From Lepiota brunneoincarnata (Eukaryota; Basidiomycota; Agaricomycetes; Agaricales; Agaricaceae): a DNA stretch of 64,000 bases. The stretch spans positions 1 through 64,000 of the forward strand of contig JAEBUN010000023.1 of NCBI GenBank assembly GCA_023014365.1, in the 5' to 3' direction. Below are positions 23,373 through 34,358 of the stretch, piece after piece. The number at the start of each line of letters is the position of its first letter. Position 1 is the first letter of the stretch. Below the pieces are notes generated by a model. The model worked only from the letters and a program-made list of their open reading frames with translations. It searched no databases and was not told the origin of the DNA. Both the position numbers and the translations under genes were made by a program.

Positions 23373-23953
23373 GGTGGTACAAGCTTAAACCCTGAGATAT
23401 TATCTTCCAGCAAGATAATGACCCCAAACACAAGAGTACACTGGCCAAAGAATGGTTTCAAAAAAATCATTTTAGGCTCCTAACCTGGCCAGCACAGTCA
23501 CCTGACCTCAATCCCATTGAACACTTATGGGAATATGTGAAGAGAAAGTTGGGAGAGTATGAATCTCCTCCCAAGGGTATGGAGGAGTTGTGGTAGAGGG
23601 TAGAAAAGGAGTGGGATGCTATTCCAGCTTCTGAGTGTCAGAAGTTAATTGAAAGTATGCCTAGAAGAGTAGCAGCTGTACTCAAAGCCAGGGGGGGCTA
23701 CTCTAAGTACTAGAAATAATAGGATAGCCTAGTATAATATGTCATTGACAAAACCGTTCCAATGACTTAAAATGATTACAAAATTCATAATTGCCTAATT
23801 TGGAAGTATTACATGACGCAACTTGGCAGAGTCAGATATGACATATTTGGCTATGTTTATAAATATATTCACAAATATGGCTATTTTATTTACTGAGCTA
23901 TTACTACTTTAAGTCAAAAGTACAAAACATTGGAACAGTTTTGTGGGTCACTG

Positions 23954-24281
23954 TACATTCTTTAGGTTCCAACAAATCCGAGTTCATCAGAAAACTGCTC
24001 GTAAGGTCCCTTGATGTGACCAGAGTATACTCAATAGGCTATGTAGAGTCCTGAATCCCTCCAGGGAGTGTTCTGATAGCTTGGTTCACTAAGCTTAGTG
24101 ATAATGAGCTGGTTTGAACACTTCCAAGGCTCAAATATCCTCAGTTTGGTCGAAACTGGCTACTACGGGACATAGTACCAATCCTCTATAGAGTTCTTTA
24201 ATGATATAGCCAATGATTCTATGTAGAGAATTGTTCCGGAGTACAGAATTCAGGTATAGGCGTGAAATCGGCATATCACTG
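23954..24281 (-). repeat. family-D LTR fragment, minus orientation
   Basis: Matches the first 330 bp of the family-D LTR on the minus strand (TGATATGCCGATTTCACGCC from 24281 down). It borders the TA of the mariner element at a different point of the LTR from the left-flank fragment, and in the opposite direction. Confidence 0.7.
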
Positions 24282-25111
24282 TATGACCCAAGCTTGTTAA
24301 TTTTTGTTTCATCTGTCCATAATATCCATTTTCAATCTCCCATAGTCCAATACTTGTGCTCATGGGCAATTTGAAATGAGCAATTTAGTGTTGCTTCTTA
24401 AGGAGAGGTCATTTGGTCTTAGTAACAGACCAGATATTGTTTTTCTCGAGCATATTTCAGATTGTTTGAAGTGTGACAGGAGTGGGGAGGGTAGCGGAGA
24501 TGAATTGGGTAGCTTGAACAGCATTGTCCAGCTTCCCAGTAGTAATCTAATCAATTATTGATTGTTTATTCTGAGAAGAAAGTATGGAGGGTTGTCCTCT
24601 TTTGTTGTTTTCCTTATCTTGATCAACTTCTTTCTTGATCAACTCAATAGTACTCTGCCCTGGACCAGTCTGGACTGAGTTCATTACAGGGAACAGCCAT
24701 TCTGAAGAAGAAAAATGACTTGAGAGTGCTGGGTAGAAGATATAGCTTCTATAATGTAATAGTAAGAATAAAACATGGTTGAAGTGGTTTCAATATGATT
24801 ATGCAACATAGAAGAGGTCACATAACAATTTTTGTTATCCCCACATTTGATTTGGTACTGATTTGGCCTGTCCAAAGCTAGATTTTAGGAAAATAACAGA
24901 GGGTCAAAAAACTATCTCAATGAGTTAATATTTTAAATGGTTAATTGATCCATTACTTCTCGGACAAATTACGTGATTTAAACGGATTCAGCATCCCAAT
25001 ATGCTATATTATCATTGTCTATTTTCCTAGGTATTTATGTAATCACCTTGGTCCACTATTAGCTGATCTTTCCAAATAGTGAAAATATTGGGACAGTTTT
25101 TTGACCCACTA
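24282..25111 (-). mobile_element. degraded second Tc1/mariner element
   Basis: The minus strand gives a Tc1-type transposase block, HKYW-T followed by KWILWTDETKINKLGS, at about 24370-24290. This matches the catalytic SDET region. Upstream pieces (LLLRPNDLSLRSNTKLL) resemble the segment before it. The outer end near 25090-25111 (GGACAGTTTTTTGACCCACTATA region) resembles the terminal repeat of the element at 21641. The 3' half of the transposase is absent and the left terminus is only partly present. Confidence 0.6.
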
Positions 25112-25311
25112 TAAAGGCCTGTACAAGTAGAGATTAAAGCCTTAAGCTTTAATCTTGTTAACAGTGGTTGTTAACCCTCTCTGCCTTAACTTGGCATGTT
25201 CCCTCATTATCTTATTGAGCATGATCCACTAAGCTCTATAAGGCTAACCATCTCAGACACCTTGTTGAGTGATTGAAGGCTTTCTTCAGTTATCTTTGGA
25301 TACAGATGGAG
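25112..25311 (+). repeat. family-B LTR fragment
   Basis: Matches the 3' 200 bp of the family-B LTR, from AAGGCCTGTACAAGTAGAG to the GATACAGATGGAG region. It lacks the acidic ORF and the terminal CA, and ends where another LTR-like sequence begins. Confidence 0.7.
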
Positions 25312-25907
25312 TGTTAGAGCTGGTGCTGGATCAGGACTGAAGTGGAGGGTCAGAGTGGTATCCTTGATATAAGGTAACCAGGGGACAGGGCAAAGTCAGT
25401 ACATAGACTTCAGGACTGAGGCAGAGTACTTCAGGCAGGGGGTTGGACTTGTGGCCTCAGCTTATATGCTGTGCTCTCCTACTGTCCGAGTCTGTATTTC
25501 AGGAGATCGGGGCCGAAGTGGAGTGAGGCAGAAGAGAGGAGAGGATATGGAATAGGGAGCTGGTCCGCTGCTCAATTCGATTATCAGACTGAGGAGTACA
25601 AGTCAAGTACCTATGGTATATATACTACTGGTCTTATGAACTATGACTCATACTGACTATGGACGGAGCAAAGTGGAGACTGATATGGTTACAAACAGAT
25701 TACGAATGGATTATGAATGGAATGGAGACTGGTATGGGTATGGAGACTGATAACGTCTCCTGGTTACAGATGGAGAATAGAGAACTGGAAAGTAGAGTCA
25801 CTGAGGGTCAGGTGACCATGGCATGTGCAGAGATGGTCACATGATTGGGGCAATGGGTTATGGTCAGAGCAAGTCAGGGCCGAGTTGGAGGGCAGAGGGT
25901 TGTTACA
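25312..25907 (+). repeat. putative LTR, family F
   Basis: Starts TGTTAGAGCTGG and ends GGTTGTTACA. The terminal TG and CA and the inverted TGTTA/TAACA-like ends fit an LTR. No second copy or target duplication is seen in the window, so the call rests on termini and on the leader and gag-like start that follow. Confidence 0.4.
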
Positions 25908-26287
25908 GTATGTGGAGTGCATGTGGAGTCAAGAAGCTGAAGTATAATGGTTAAGCTCTGGGTTTGGCATGGATATGACAGTGCCCCCCCTTTAGGGCCG
26001 AGCCTCGAGGCCCTAGGTGGTCTAGACCAGGGCCCATCAGAAAACTCTGCTGGGGTATAAAAATGGGGTGAACTGGTTTGGGTTGGGAAAACACAACTTA
26101 ACCCCATACTCCCATGAGCAGACAACCATCCTGACAACCGACTGCCACTGGAGCACAAGGTGCAACTGCTGAGGGAGAAGGCAGAGCGAGAGGAACAAGA
26201 GCGACTGGAAATCAAGAGGTTGGAGGAGGAGGAGTGGCAGCAGCTAATAGTGCTGCATCAGTGACAAGCGGAGGAGTGGGTGAGGGA
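25908..26287 (+). pseudogene. leader and N-terminal gag fragment of the family-F element
   Basis: After a GC-rich leader (GTGCCCCCCCTTTAGGGCCG) and a TATAAAAATGG element near 26056, one frame from about 26125 reads LPLEHKVQLLREKAEREEQERL and then IKRLEEEEWQQL, a strong coiled-coil signature, followed by a stop. It is cut at 26287 by a truncated family-A LTR. Charged coiled coils of this type often open gag proteins. Assignment is inferred. Confidence 0.4.
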
Positions 26288-26562
26288 AGGAGGCAAGAAC
26301 TGTATAACACTAAGATAAGGATACAAGGTACAGTATGGTATTGTTATATACTACTATGTGTGGCTATGCTCCTACTATATATATCTGGACCCAGGTAAAG
26401 TGAGTCATACTGAGTCAAGGTCTTATCTATCTAATTATAGATTGTTCTGATGTGCACTTCTGATTGTTTCAGAGTGATAGTTCTTCTATTTTATTTATAT
26501 ACTAGGTGCTTCTGATAAGAGTTCCTTCCAGACAGGTTTCTGATTGAGGAATTCTGATAACA
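26288..26562 (-). repeat. family-A LTR, truncated
   Basis: Matches the family-A LTR from the AGGAGGCAAGAACT region to the end CTGATAACA on the plus strand. About 130 bp of the other end is missing. It resembles the long variant at 981-1413, with TTCTGATAAGAG repeats in its U3 part. Confidence 0.8.
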
Positions 26563-27294
26563 GCAATCACATTTATTGGATAGTTCATATATGGAATACA
26601 TAGCTATTTGACCTGTCAGTGTTAGAATGTGTATGGCACATTTCAGCACTGATTCTCTCCTATCACCTCCAGTGACAAGACACCAAAGACTTTTCTGAGT
26701 CTTCTTTAATTAACTGAACCCCACAAATTTGTACAGAGAGTAGTTACACACCTTGGGAGATTCATATGTACAACATTTGAGTTGATACTTAAGTGGTGGA
26801 TGGTTTATCTATTTTCTCTTTTAAACTACAAAACCCCTCTATTAATGGTGTGGAACCAAAGGGTGAACAAGTGAGGGGTATAGGTTTTGTTTTGTTTTTA
26901 GGGTCCATGGTGGAGGGGGTGTAAGGTCAGGTTCAGAGTCAGTTGTCGACCAGTCAGAACTATTAGATTCTTTGTAGTCAGTAGCAAGGGGGTTGTTTTG
27001 GTTTGTAGACAGGGTGTAGAGGGAAGAGGTTGAGGATGAAGGTGAAGGTGAATAAACAATGCTTGCAGGTGCCTTATCCCAATTGATGCTTGAAGGTGCG
27101 GATGACCTATATACAATGCTTACAGATGCATTACCCCAATCAACACTTTTAGTGCATCTGACCAAGGGTGCAGAGGGTATGGTGGCCTGCTCTATGGGGG
27201 TGTATCACCAGACAGCGACAAGGCATGTTGTCAGATATGATTGGCACTTGGATAGCAATAAAGCATATCATCTGCTGGTGTGGAAGGGTAGCGA
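26563..27294. other. unassigned, A/T-rich
   Basis: No domain recognised. An imperfect repeat of about 60 bp (AATGCTTGCAG to CCCAATTGATGCTT, then AATGCTTACAGATGCATTACCCCAATC) is visible at 27058-27145. A Ser/Thr-rich open frame of 107 codons on the minus strand (27165-26842) follows from these repeats and is probably not a gene. Confidence 0.3.
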
Positions 27295-28277
27295 TAATAT
27301 GCCAATTTCATGCCTATACCTGAATTCCGTACTCCGGAACAATTCTCTACATAGCAGCTGTCGCAGGTGTATTACACCCATAGCGAGTCCAATAATGATG
27401 ACTGGACCATGGAATAGAATGTCCAACATTCAGGAGGTGACACCCGATGCCCAAAACCCTAGAAATATCAAAGACTCATAATTAACAAGTGCTTTGTGGG
27501 TCCTGGCACCTCAACATATTGCCTAACTGAGATTAATTACAACAGATCAAGGGATTTTCCATACACCATACATTCTAATCATAATTGATCCGGAGGCTTA
27601 ATGCACTCACATGGATGCAGATTAATGCAGATGAGGATGGAATGTGTCTGGCTGGATTGCCATTCATCAATCAGAGAAAAACCCATAACCCAGGGCAAGG
27701 TAGAAATGCTGCTGAACCTTCCAAAATATTCTGCAGTACCTGTAACAATTAAGCTTATTGTTTTCTATTTCATATTTACTATCTCTCATATGTATCTAAA
27801 CAATATAAATACAGTTGTGCTTGTTCATGGAGAAGCAAGAGGTCTCACCCCCGCTTCCACACACAAGTTTGTGAGCTGTGATCAAGAACAGTTTCAGAGG
27901 ACTACTTAGTGTGCATTGTTAAGTGTGATTTCTTTGGTCATTGACCAACCCAGAGACAGAGACAGAGACAGAGAACAGAGTTCAGAGACCAGAGACCAGA
28001 GACTAGAGACCCTGCACTTTGAATTGACAGGGATTGTCCTTTCACTGTTGCACCATACAGCTAAGATAACTTCAACAGCTGTTTGTTAACCTCTAAAAAA
28101 CACTATTCTCTTGAATTTCACTGTCAGAATGCACCCCCAGAACACCTTAAAAGACAAAACTGTTCATTATCTATCTCATACTACTTGTATTAACTTAAGC
28201 TTATCAAATTTCGACTAAGCTTAGTGAGAACAAGCCCTTTATCTATATTAAAACCCACAAATGTTTCCACCTTTTCA
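27295..28277 (+). repeat. family-D LTR, internally deleted
   Basis: Starts TAATATGCCAATTTCATG and ends CCTTTTCA. Compared with 12744-13984, about 250-300 bp are missing after CTCTACATAG. It keeps the TATA-like AATATAAATACAG and the GAGACA tract (27953-28010). Confidence 0.7.
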
Positions 28278-28342
28278 GCGACAAGGCATACCAATGCCAT
28301 GGGGTGTATGATGAAGGTTGTCCAAAGGAAGCTTTAATCTAA

Positions 28343-29054
28343 TGTTATGATCCTTGCTCCTTCTGTATCCAAGGATAACTGGAGAAGGCCTTCAATCACT
28401 CAACAAGGTGTCTGAGATGGTTGGCCTTGTAGAGCTTAGTGGATTACACTCAATGAGATAATGAGGGAACATGCCAAGTTAAGGCAGAGAGAGGTTAATG
28501 ACTGCTGTTAACAAGATTAAAGCTTGAGGCTTTAATCTCTACTTGTACAAGCCTTTATATACCTATGAGATACCATATACTCATTATAGGTTATTGGGCT
28601 ATTCTACTTGTCCTGTGCAGCCTTGACTGTGATGTGTATCCTAGCTGATGGCATCCTACTGGTATTTCTATCTTACAATGAGTCACTGTCCTCATTCTCC
28701 ATTCCACTGCTGTGCAATATTCCATTGCTTTCTTCTGACTCATAATTCTCTTCTCCCAATCCTATCTCCATGGATTCTTCTTCATTCTCACTCTCCAGTC
28801 TCTTGGTGCTTCCATCCATGCCAGAGGTTGAATTGGTTGATCCATAGCTATCTCCTCCCTCCTTGGGGTATTCCAGAATATCTTCCAGGGTTATCTCCAT
28901 TCCTGTATCTCTTGCCAGGCCCTGCATGGCATTATAGTACTCCTCCTCTTCATCTTCATATTCCTGCACCTGTAGCTGGTCTGTGGTCTCCTGTACCCAT
29001 CTTGTGAAGTCAAATACTTGTTCCAGCTCCTCTCTGTCCAGACTGTTCATAACA
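28343..29054 (-). mobile_element. family-B LTR without target duplication
   Basis: Full-length family-B LTR on the minus strand (TGTTATGAACAG at 29054 to TCATAACA at 28343). It keeps an open 126-codon acidic frame (29050-28673; the in-frame upstream extension comes from flank). The flanks TCTAA and CCTGG do not match, which suggests recombination between copies or a rearrangement after insertion. Confidence 0.8.
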
Positions 29055-29882
29055 CCTGGCACCTTGGCATACTGCCTAACGGAGATTAATTACAATGGAT
29101 CAAGGGATTGTCCATCTACTATACATTCCAATCATAATTGATCCAGAGGCTTAACATGCTCATGTGGATGCAGAATAATGTAGATGAGCATGGAACACAT
29201 CTGGCTGAATTGCCATTCATCAATCAGAGAAAAACCCATGACCCAGGGCAAGGCAGAAATGCTGCTGAACCTTCCAAAATATTCTACAGTGCCTGTAACA
29301 ATTAAGCTTATTGTTTTCTATTTCATATTTACTATCTCTCATATGTATCTAAACAATATAAATACAGTCACACTTGTTTGTGGAGAAGAAAGAGATCTCA
29401 CCTCTGCTTCCACATGCAAGTCTGTGAGCTGTGATCAAGAATGGTTTTAGAGGACTATTTAGTGTGCATTGTTAAGTGTGATTTCTTTGGTCATTGACCA
29501 ACCCAGAGACAGAGACAGAGGCAGAGAACAGAGTTTAGAGTTCTAGAGTGCTAGAGACAGAGACAGAAACAGAGACAGAGAACAAAAGTCAGAGACCAGA
29601 GACTAGAGACTAAAGACCCCACACTTTGAATTGACAGGGATTGTCCTTTTATTGCTGCACTGTATGGCTAAGATAACTTCAACAGCTGTTCATTAACCTC
29701 TAAAACACTACTCTCTTGAATTTCGCTGTCAGAACACACCTCCAGAACACTCCAAAATATGAAACTGTTCATTATCTATCTCATACCACTGGTATTAGCT
29801 TAAGTTTATCGAATTTTGGCTAAGCTTAGTGAAAACAAGCCCTCTATCTATAATAAAACCCACAAATGTTTCTATCTTTTCA
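29055..29882 (+). repeat. family-D LTR, 5'-truncated
   Basis: Matches family D from CCTGGCACCTTGGCATACTG to the end near 29882. The first part of the LTR is missing and is replaced by the family-B LTR. The purine repeat (GAGACAGAGACAG) is expanded at 29503-29600. Confidence 0.7.
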
Positions 29883-29941
29883 ACACTCTCTGTCAAATTT
29901 GGGTGGGGTTGCCACCTTGGCCTTGGTGGAGGTACATGGTG

Positions 29942-30021
29942 TGTTATGCATAGTCCAGACTGAGAAGAACAAGAACAATTATTTGACTTTACAAGATGGG
30001 TACAGGAAACCACAGACCAGT
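29942..30021 (+). repeat. family-B LTR fragment (first 80 bp)
   Basis: TGTTATGCATAGTCCAGAC followed by the coding stretch for FTRWVQETTDQ, cut where a family-E LTR begins. Confidence 0.7.
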
Positions 30022-30305
30022 TGTATGTCTAGAGGTCTGTGGTCAGGTGTCTGGGCTAGGCCCCTCTAGCTGATACCCAATGCCCAAGCCTGGCCTCAGT
30101 CTTTGGCCACCCCCATCCCCAAGCCCAATCCCACATACAGTTTTATAGTTGTTGTATATTGTTTGCACATGTTATGTCTGGTAGTCTATGGAGTGTTTGG
30201 CTACCCAGTCTGTGCACAGACCATTGCTGTACTTAAGTAGTGCACATGCCAATTACAATCAGCACTTGGATATCAAATTGGGTCCAGCCTCCTATCCCCC
30301 TAACA
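30022..30305 (+). repeat. family-E LTR
   Basis: Starts TGTATGTCTAGAGGTCTGTGG and ends CCCCCTAACA. It is similar, in the opposite orientation, to the solo LTR at 51102-51400, sharing the CTAGAGGTCTGTGG, GTAGTCTATG and GTACTTAA-TAGTGCA blocks. No target duplication found. Confidence 0.6.
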
Positions 30306-30600
30306 ATTGCTCCTTTGTTCTTACTCCTAGCTTTATGTGCCACTCAGATTAGTACTGAAGACTTTGACATTGAATGCTCATTACCCTTTGACTGTCATCT
30401 CTGAACTCAGTCTCAAGGACAACTTGACCATTTTCTGCACTGAGAAAGAGCTTGAGTTACTTTTGCTTTTTCTGGGAGATAACTTCCTGGCTGCATGTTA
30501 CTATACCAATAGCATAATGTCTTGGGTTGTTTGGCAAGAAATTATTGCATGTACTACTTGTGTGAGTGTAATCATTTTTGGGTTGATGCAACAGCATCAA
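30306..30600. other. unassigned
   Basis: No repeat or domain recognised. An 89-codon plus-strand frame (30337-30606) has hydrophobic stretches but no support from a second copy. The left copy of the segmental duplication begins at about 30601. Confidence 0.3.
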
Positions 30601-31079
30601 AAGTAAAGCCAATGTGTTCCAGGTCTCCAGCTTCCAGGTGCAATTACAAGGTCTCACTGGTCCAACTCATGAGGGACTCAAAAACTTACCAGTGAGAGAT
30701 AGGGAACATCATTGGTAGATAGAGTCAAAAAACCAAGATTATAAAGCTATCAAATTGGAATCAGCTTGCCAGGTGTGGTCAGCTTTGGTATAGTTATATG
30801 AATAAAATACTAGAATAGTAGGTAGATCCAATGATACAGGATGAGGTGTAAACCATTAAATTTTGAGTCCAACCAAGGCATGGAAAGCTCTACAAAATGT
30901 TATGGCAGTCTAAAACCCAACCTGAACTCTAGCACCCCCTTGCAGATTCCTTGTACTCTTGAACCCAACCTGCCCCACACAATCACCATACTCATATGCA
31001 TCCCCTAAAGCCCCTTCACCCATTGGTGTTGATGGAACCTGGAATGTCATATTTGTGAAAGGCAATGACACACAAGAAT

Positions 31080-31465
31080 TGTTATCAGAAGTCTTGTCAG
31101 AAGGACAGTTATTTTTAGTTTACATTCCCATGTCACTATGAAACCATCAGTAGTGTACATCAAAAGGACTATTCTTAGTATCTGCCTCATGTTCCTTATC
31201 TCTGACTCACAGTTACTCTGGTCCTGACTATTATAGTAGGAGTACAGCCACACTTAGAGGTATATAAGGATACAGTACATTACCTTGTATCCTTATCTTA
31301 GTGTTATAAAGTTCTTGCCTCCTATATCTCTTTGTCCTTAAAACCAGCTGGACTATAGTACTCCATTGTCTCCAAGTCACACCTAGTAGGACAGGACCAA
31401 GTCTGTATAGACATCCTGTGTTGAATACCATGCTACTCAAGAGCAAACCCCTAACCTGGGTAACA
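31080..31465 (+). repeat. E2 5' LTR
   Basis: TGTTATCAGAAG to GGGTAACA. The self-primer motif TATCTTAGTGTT is at 31294-31305, and its complement AACACTAAGATA follows the LTR at 31467-31478. Confidence 0.95.
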
Positions 31466-31494
31466 AAACACTAAGATACTCTGCTGCTTATCTC

Positions 31495-31837
31495 TTGCTT
31501 GCCCTCTACTCTACTCTCTCTGCCGATGTACTGAACGCATTGAGGTACTCTGGTTGTTCAAAAACAATGTGTGAAAGAAAACCACCTCTCTGTGTAGCCA
31601 TCACTATGTCCCTCAACCTCTCCCCTGCCAGAAGATCTGGCTTACCTACTTATTTTCATCTTTACCTCCACCACCACCCTCATCGCCTATCAAATAATCA
31701 CCCTAGAACTCAAACACATCATGTGCCCCTGCCACTGTTGTGTTGTCAGATCTTGGAACCTATACTCAGGGATATCCATCATCACAACCCAATTTTTCAT
31801 TCTTCTAGCAATAATCGATCGCTAGACAACTATCACC
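31495..31837 (+). pseudogene. E2 ORF0 remnant
   Basis: Corresponds to the hydrophobic ORF0 of E1 and E3. Indels move the reading between frames, so the hydrophobic reading is seen only in parts (for example RSWNLYSGISIITTQFFILL near 31745-31810). The TAG before the gag leader and the following ATG-CCT-CCC are conserved. Confidence 0.5.
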
Positions 31838-34303
31838 ATGCCTCCCAAGAAATTCTTGGCCTGAGAAACTCCATCACCTCCTCCTCCTAAATTGAGAAGT
31901 AGAATCTCTGGATCAGGAACCCAGAATCCAGATCCCAGAAGAAACCCTATACCCACTCAAACACCATTGCTGTTTTATCCCCCATCTCCATTTGACTCAC
32001 CCACTCCACATGCATCTACATCCACATGCACTCAAACAAGCTTTGCTGAAGAACTAGCAAAACAACAAAGATTACAACATGAAAAAGAATTAAAAAAACA
32101 TTACAAACAAGAAGAAAAGGAATTCCAAGAAGCAAAAGAATATCACACCAAAGTAAACCCACTAAACAATTTCTGAACTTCAAAGACTTGAATACGCTCT
32201 AAAGCAACCAAGAGAGCTTACCCAATCAGAAGATGATCTACTCACACGTCACAAATTTGTGTTAGATCAAGGAAAACCTCCCCCAGATAACAACTCAGAC
32301 ATCTACATCACAGACAATAACAAATCAGAACCCGATAAACAACCCTTAACCCTACCAGCACCTCCCATGCCACCTCCACCATCACTGCCACCAGGACAAT
32401 TACAAATGGCCGCCACACAAACTTCAAAGGAGTTAGGACTCCTCAAACCTATCACCTTTGATGGAACCAGAAGACTGTTTGAAGACTGGATCTTCTAATG
32501 CAAAGTTTACATACTTGCCAATGCAACCACTTACAACACAGATCTTGCCAGGACACTATTCGTCCTTTTGACAATGCAATCAGGAGATGTCCAAGCCTGG
32601 GCCAGACAGTACCTCCATGAGAGGAATGTCCAAACCCAAGCAGGACAATCCATAGCCATGGAGTCATGGGACAACTTCACTACCTGACTTAGAGCCAACT
32701 TCACCCCAGCAGATGAACATGCATATGCACATACCAGACTTCAAACCCTGCATCAAGCAGGCAAACCAATGATTGAGTTCAATGCTCAGTTTAAAGAACT
32801 CATCTGTCAATCCAGACTTAACAAAGATCGCACCTTGATCGATCTCTATTGCAAAGCAATCAATTGCCAAATTGCAATGAAGATTGACAAATCGGAGAAT
32901 CCTCTGACAACTACCACCACTTGGTATACCCAAGCAAACAAGCTTGATGATAATTTCTGTCATATCAACACCTTATACAGCACCCCCAGGAACATGTTTC
33001 CTCAAAGAAATCAATACCAACCCAATCAAGGACCGAACCATCCAAACAACAACATGCTGTATGCACAATTCTACCAAAGGAGCAACACTCCCAGATTTAT
33101 GCCATGCAACCCACATGCCATGGAAATAGACTATGCCACAATGGAAGAAGAATTCAAAGATCCTTATCCCTAAATTCCACAACCGGAATATGCTGAGGAA
33201 GACTCCGCACAAGAACCACTGTTATGATCCATGCTCCTTCTGTATCTGAAGATAACTGGAGACAGCCTTCAATCACTCTACAAGGTGTTCGAGACGGTTG
33301 GCCTTGCAGAGCCTAGTGGATCGCACTCAATGAGATAATGAGGGAACATGCCAAGTTAAGGCAGAGAGGGTTAACAACTGCTGTTAACAAGATTAAAGCT
33401 TAAGGCTTTAATCTCTACTTGTACAGGCCTTATATACCTATGAGACACTATATACTCGTTATAGGTAGTTGGGCTGTTCTACTGGTCATCTGCAGTCTTG
33501 ACCATGATGCGCATCCTAGCTGATGGCATCCCACTGCTATTTATATTACAATGAGTCAGTGTCCTCATTCTCACTGCTGTGCGATGTTCCATCACTTTCC
33601 TCTGACTCATAATTTCCTTCTCCCAATTCTATCTCCATAGAATCTCCTCCATTCTTGCTCTCCACTCTTTCGGTGCTTCCATCCATATTGGAGGTTGGAT
33701 TGGTTGATCCATGGCTGTCTTCTTCATCCTCGGGGTACTCCAGAATATCCTCCAGAGTTATCTCCATTCCTGCTTCTCTTGCCAGGTCCTGCATGGCACT
33801 ATAATATTCCCCTTCTTTGTCTTCATACTCCTGTGCTTGTAACTGGTCTGTAGTTTCCTGTACCCATCTTGTAAAGTTGAATAGTTGTTCCTGTTCTTCT
33901 CGATCTGGACTATTCATAACAACCACTGGAATTAGATGCCGTTGTTACTGGACAACAAATGAAATCATATCAGAACCAAGAATGCTTCCAATGTGGGGCT
34001 AAGGACCATTGGGTCAGTAAATGCCCACAACCACCACCAGCCAGATGCTTCCCAGGAATGCACACCAACCCCCCTTGCCCTGCGAGAAACCCCAACCATC
34101 CTTTCCCTGGACAACAAAACACTCATCCCAGTTTTCCAAATTGGAACAACCAACCATTGCCCCAATGCAAATATTCCCTTGCTGTTGCAGAAGTTGCATC
34201 TCAGATGCACCAAATGGTTGACAAACTCAACCCTGAATTACAACAAGAGCTCCATTTTACACTAGCCAAGGACCCGGAGATGTGTCCATTCCAGGATTCT
34301 TAA
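31838..34303 (+). pseudogene. E2 gag, interrupted by a family-B solo LTR
   Basis: The proline-rich and coiled-coil leader (from ATG 31838) and gag proper (from MAATQTSKELGLLK, 32406) run to 33219 and resume at 33922. The ACCAC target duplication is on both sides of the LTR. The zinc knuckle is recognisable (CFQCGAKDHWVSKCPQ). Several stops are present, including the codon-9 TGA shared with E1 and E3 and a TGA in the main gag. Confidence 0.88.
33220..33921 (-). mobile_element. solo LTR, family B, inside E2 gag
   Basis: 702 bp, TGTTATGATCCATGC to ATTCATAACA on the plus strand, with the target duplication ACCAC (33215-33219, 33922-33926). It is the same length as the copy at 22671-23372. The minus strand is open for 125 codons from LTR base 5 (33918-33546), encoding the acidic protein described at 22675. 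Confidence 0.95.
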
Positions 34304-34358
34304 AAAGGAACACTGTTGATTGATGTGCCCCTGCACATTCCAGAACTCAGAAGGACAT

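Larger units (their letters stand above)
21990..23713 (+). pseudogene. Tc1/mariner DD34E transposase, interrupted
   Basis: Read from MKPLSSTLKQTILSLL. The N-terminal helix-turn-helix carries YTKIEAITGVGHSTISRLAS, and a second DNA-binding part carries VSSQTVARHLKQAGMKA. Catalytic residues: Asp in VVWSDETKID (about 22430), Asp in [10 protein letters not shown] (about 23415), and Glu in [16 protein letters not shown] (about 23520), matching the DD34E arrangement. Stops occur at 22389-22391 (before HWTVEDWKL), at about 22452 and at about 23594. The family-B LTR splits it after SLRWCYE. It ends GGYSKY, TAG at 23711. Inactive. Confidence 0.92.
21641..23953 (+). mobile_element. Tc1/mariner transposon with long terminal inverted repeats
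   Basis: Terminal inverted repeats of about 210-220 bp begin CAGTGACCCACAAAACC and end as its complement, flanked by TA (21639-21640 and 23954-23955). The repeats contain the matching blocks CATATTTGGCTATGTTTATA and ATTCATAATTGCCT. A 702-bp family-B LTR is inserted at 22671-23372, so the mariner unit itself is about 1.6 kb. The transposase is broken by stops. Confidence 0.93.

Noticed and set aside
24684..24875. Independent small gene within the degraded mariner element
   Set aside because: A/T-rich, short, no start context. The surrounding sequence is explained by a decayed Tc1 transposase and terminal repeat.
26842..27165. 107-codon minus-strand ORF as a gene
   Set aside because: It is low-complexity Ser/Thr sequence caused by an imperfect 60-bp repeat, with no second copy, start context or domain.
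27953..28010. Short purine repeats (GAGACA)n that could be mistaken for a repeat array such as CRISPR
   Set aside because: It is a simple microsatellite inside the family-D LTR, also present at 13003-13060 and 29503-29600, without spacers. The genome is eukaryotic.
30337..30606. 89-codon hydrophobic ORF next to the left duplication
   Set aside because: Single copy, no domain, sits between a family-E LTR and the duplication edge, and is likely chance.
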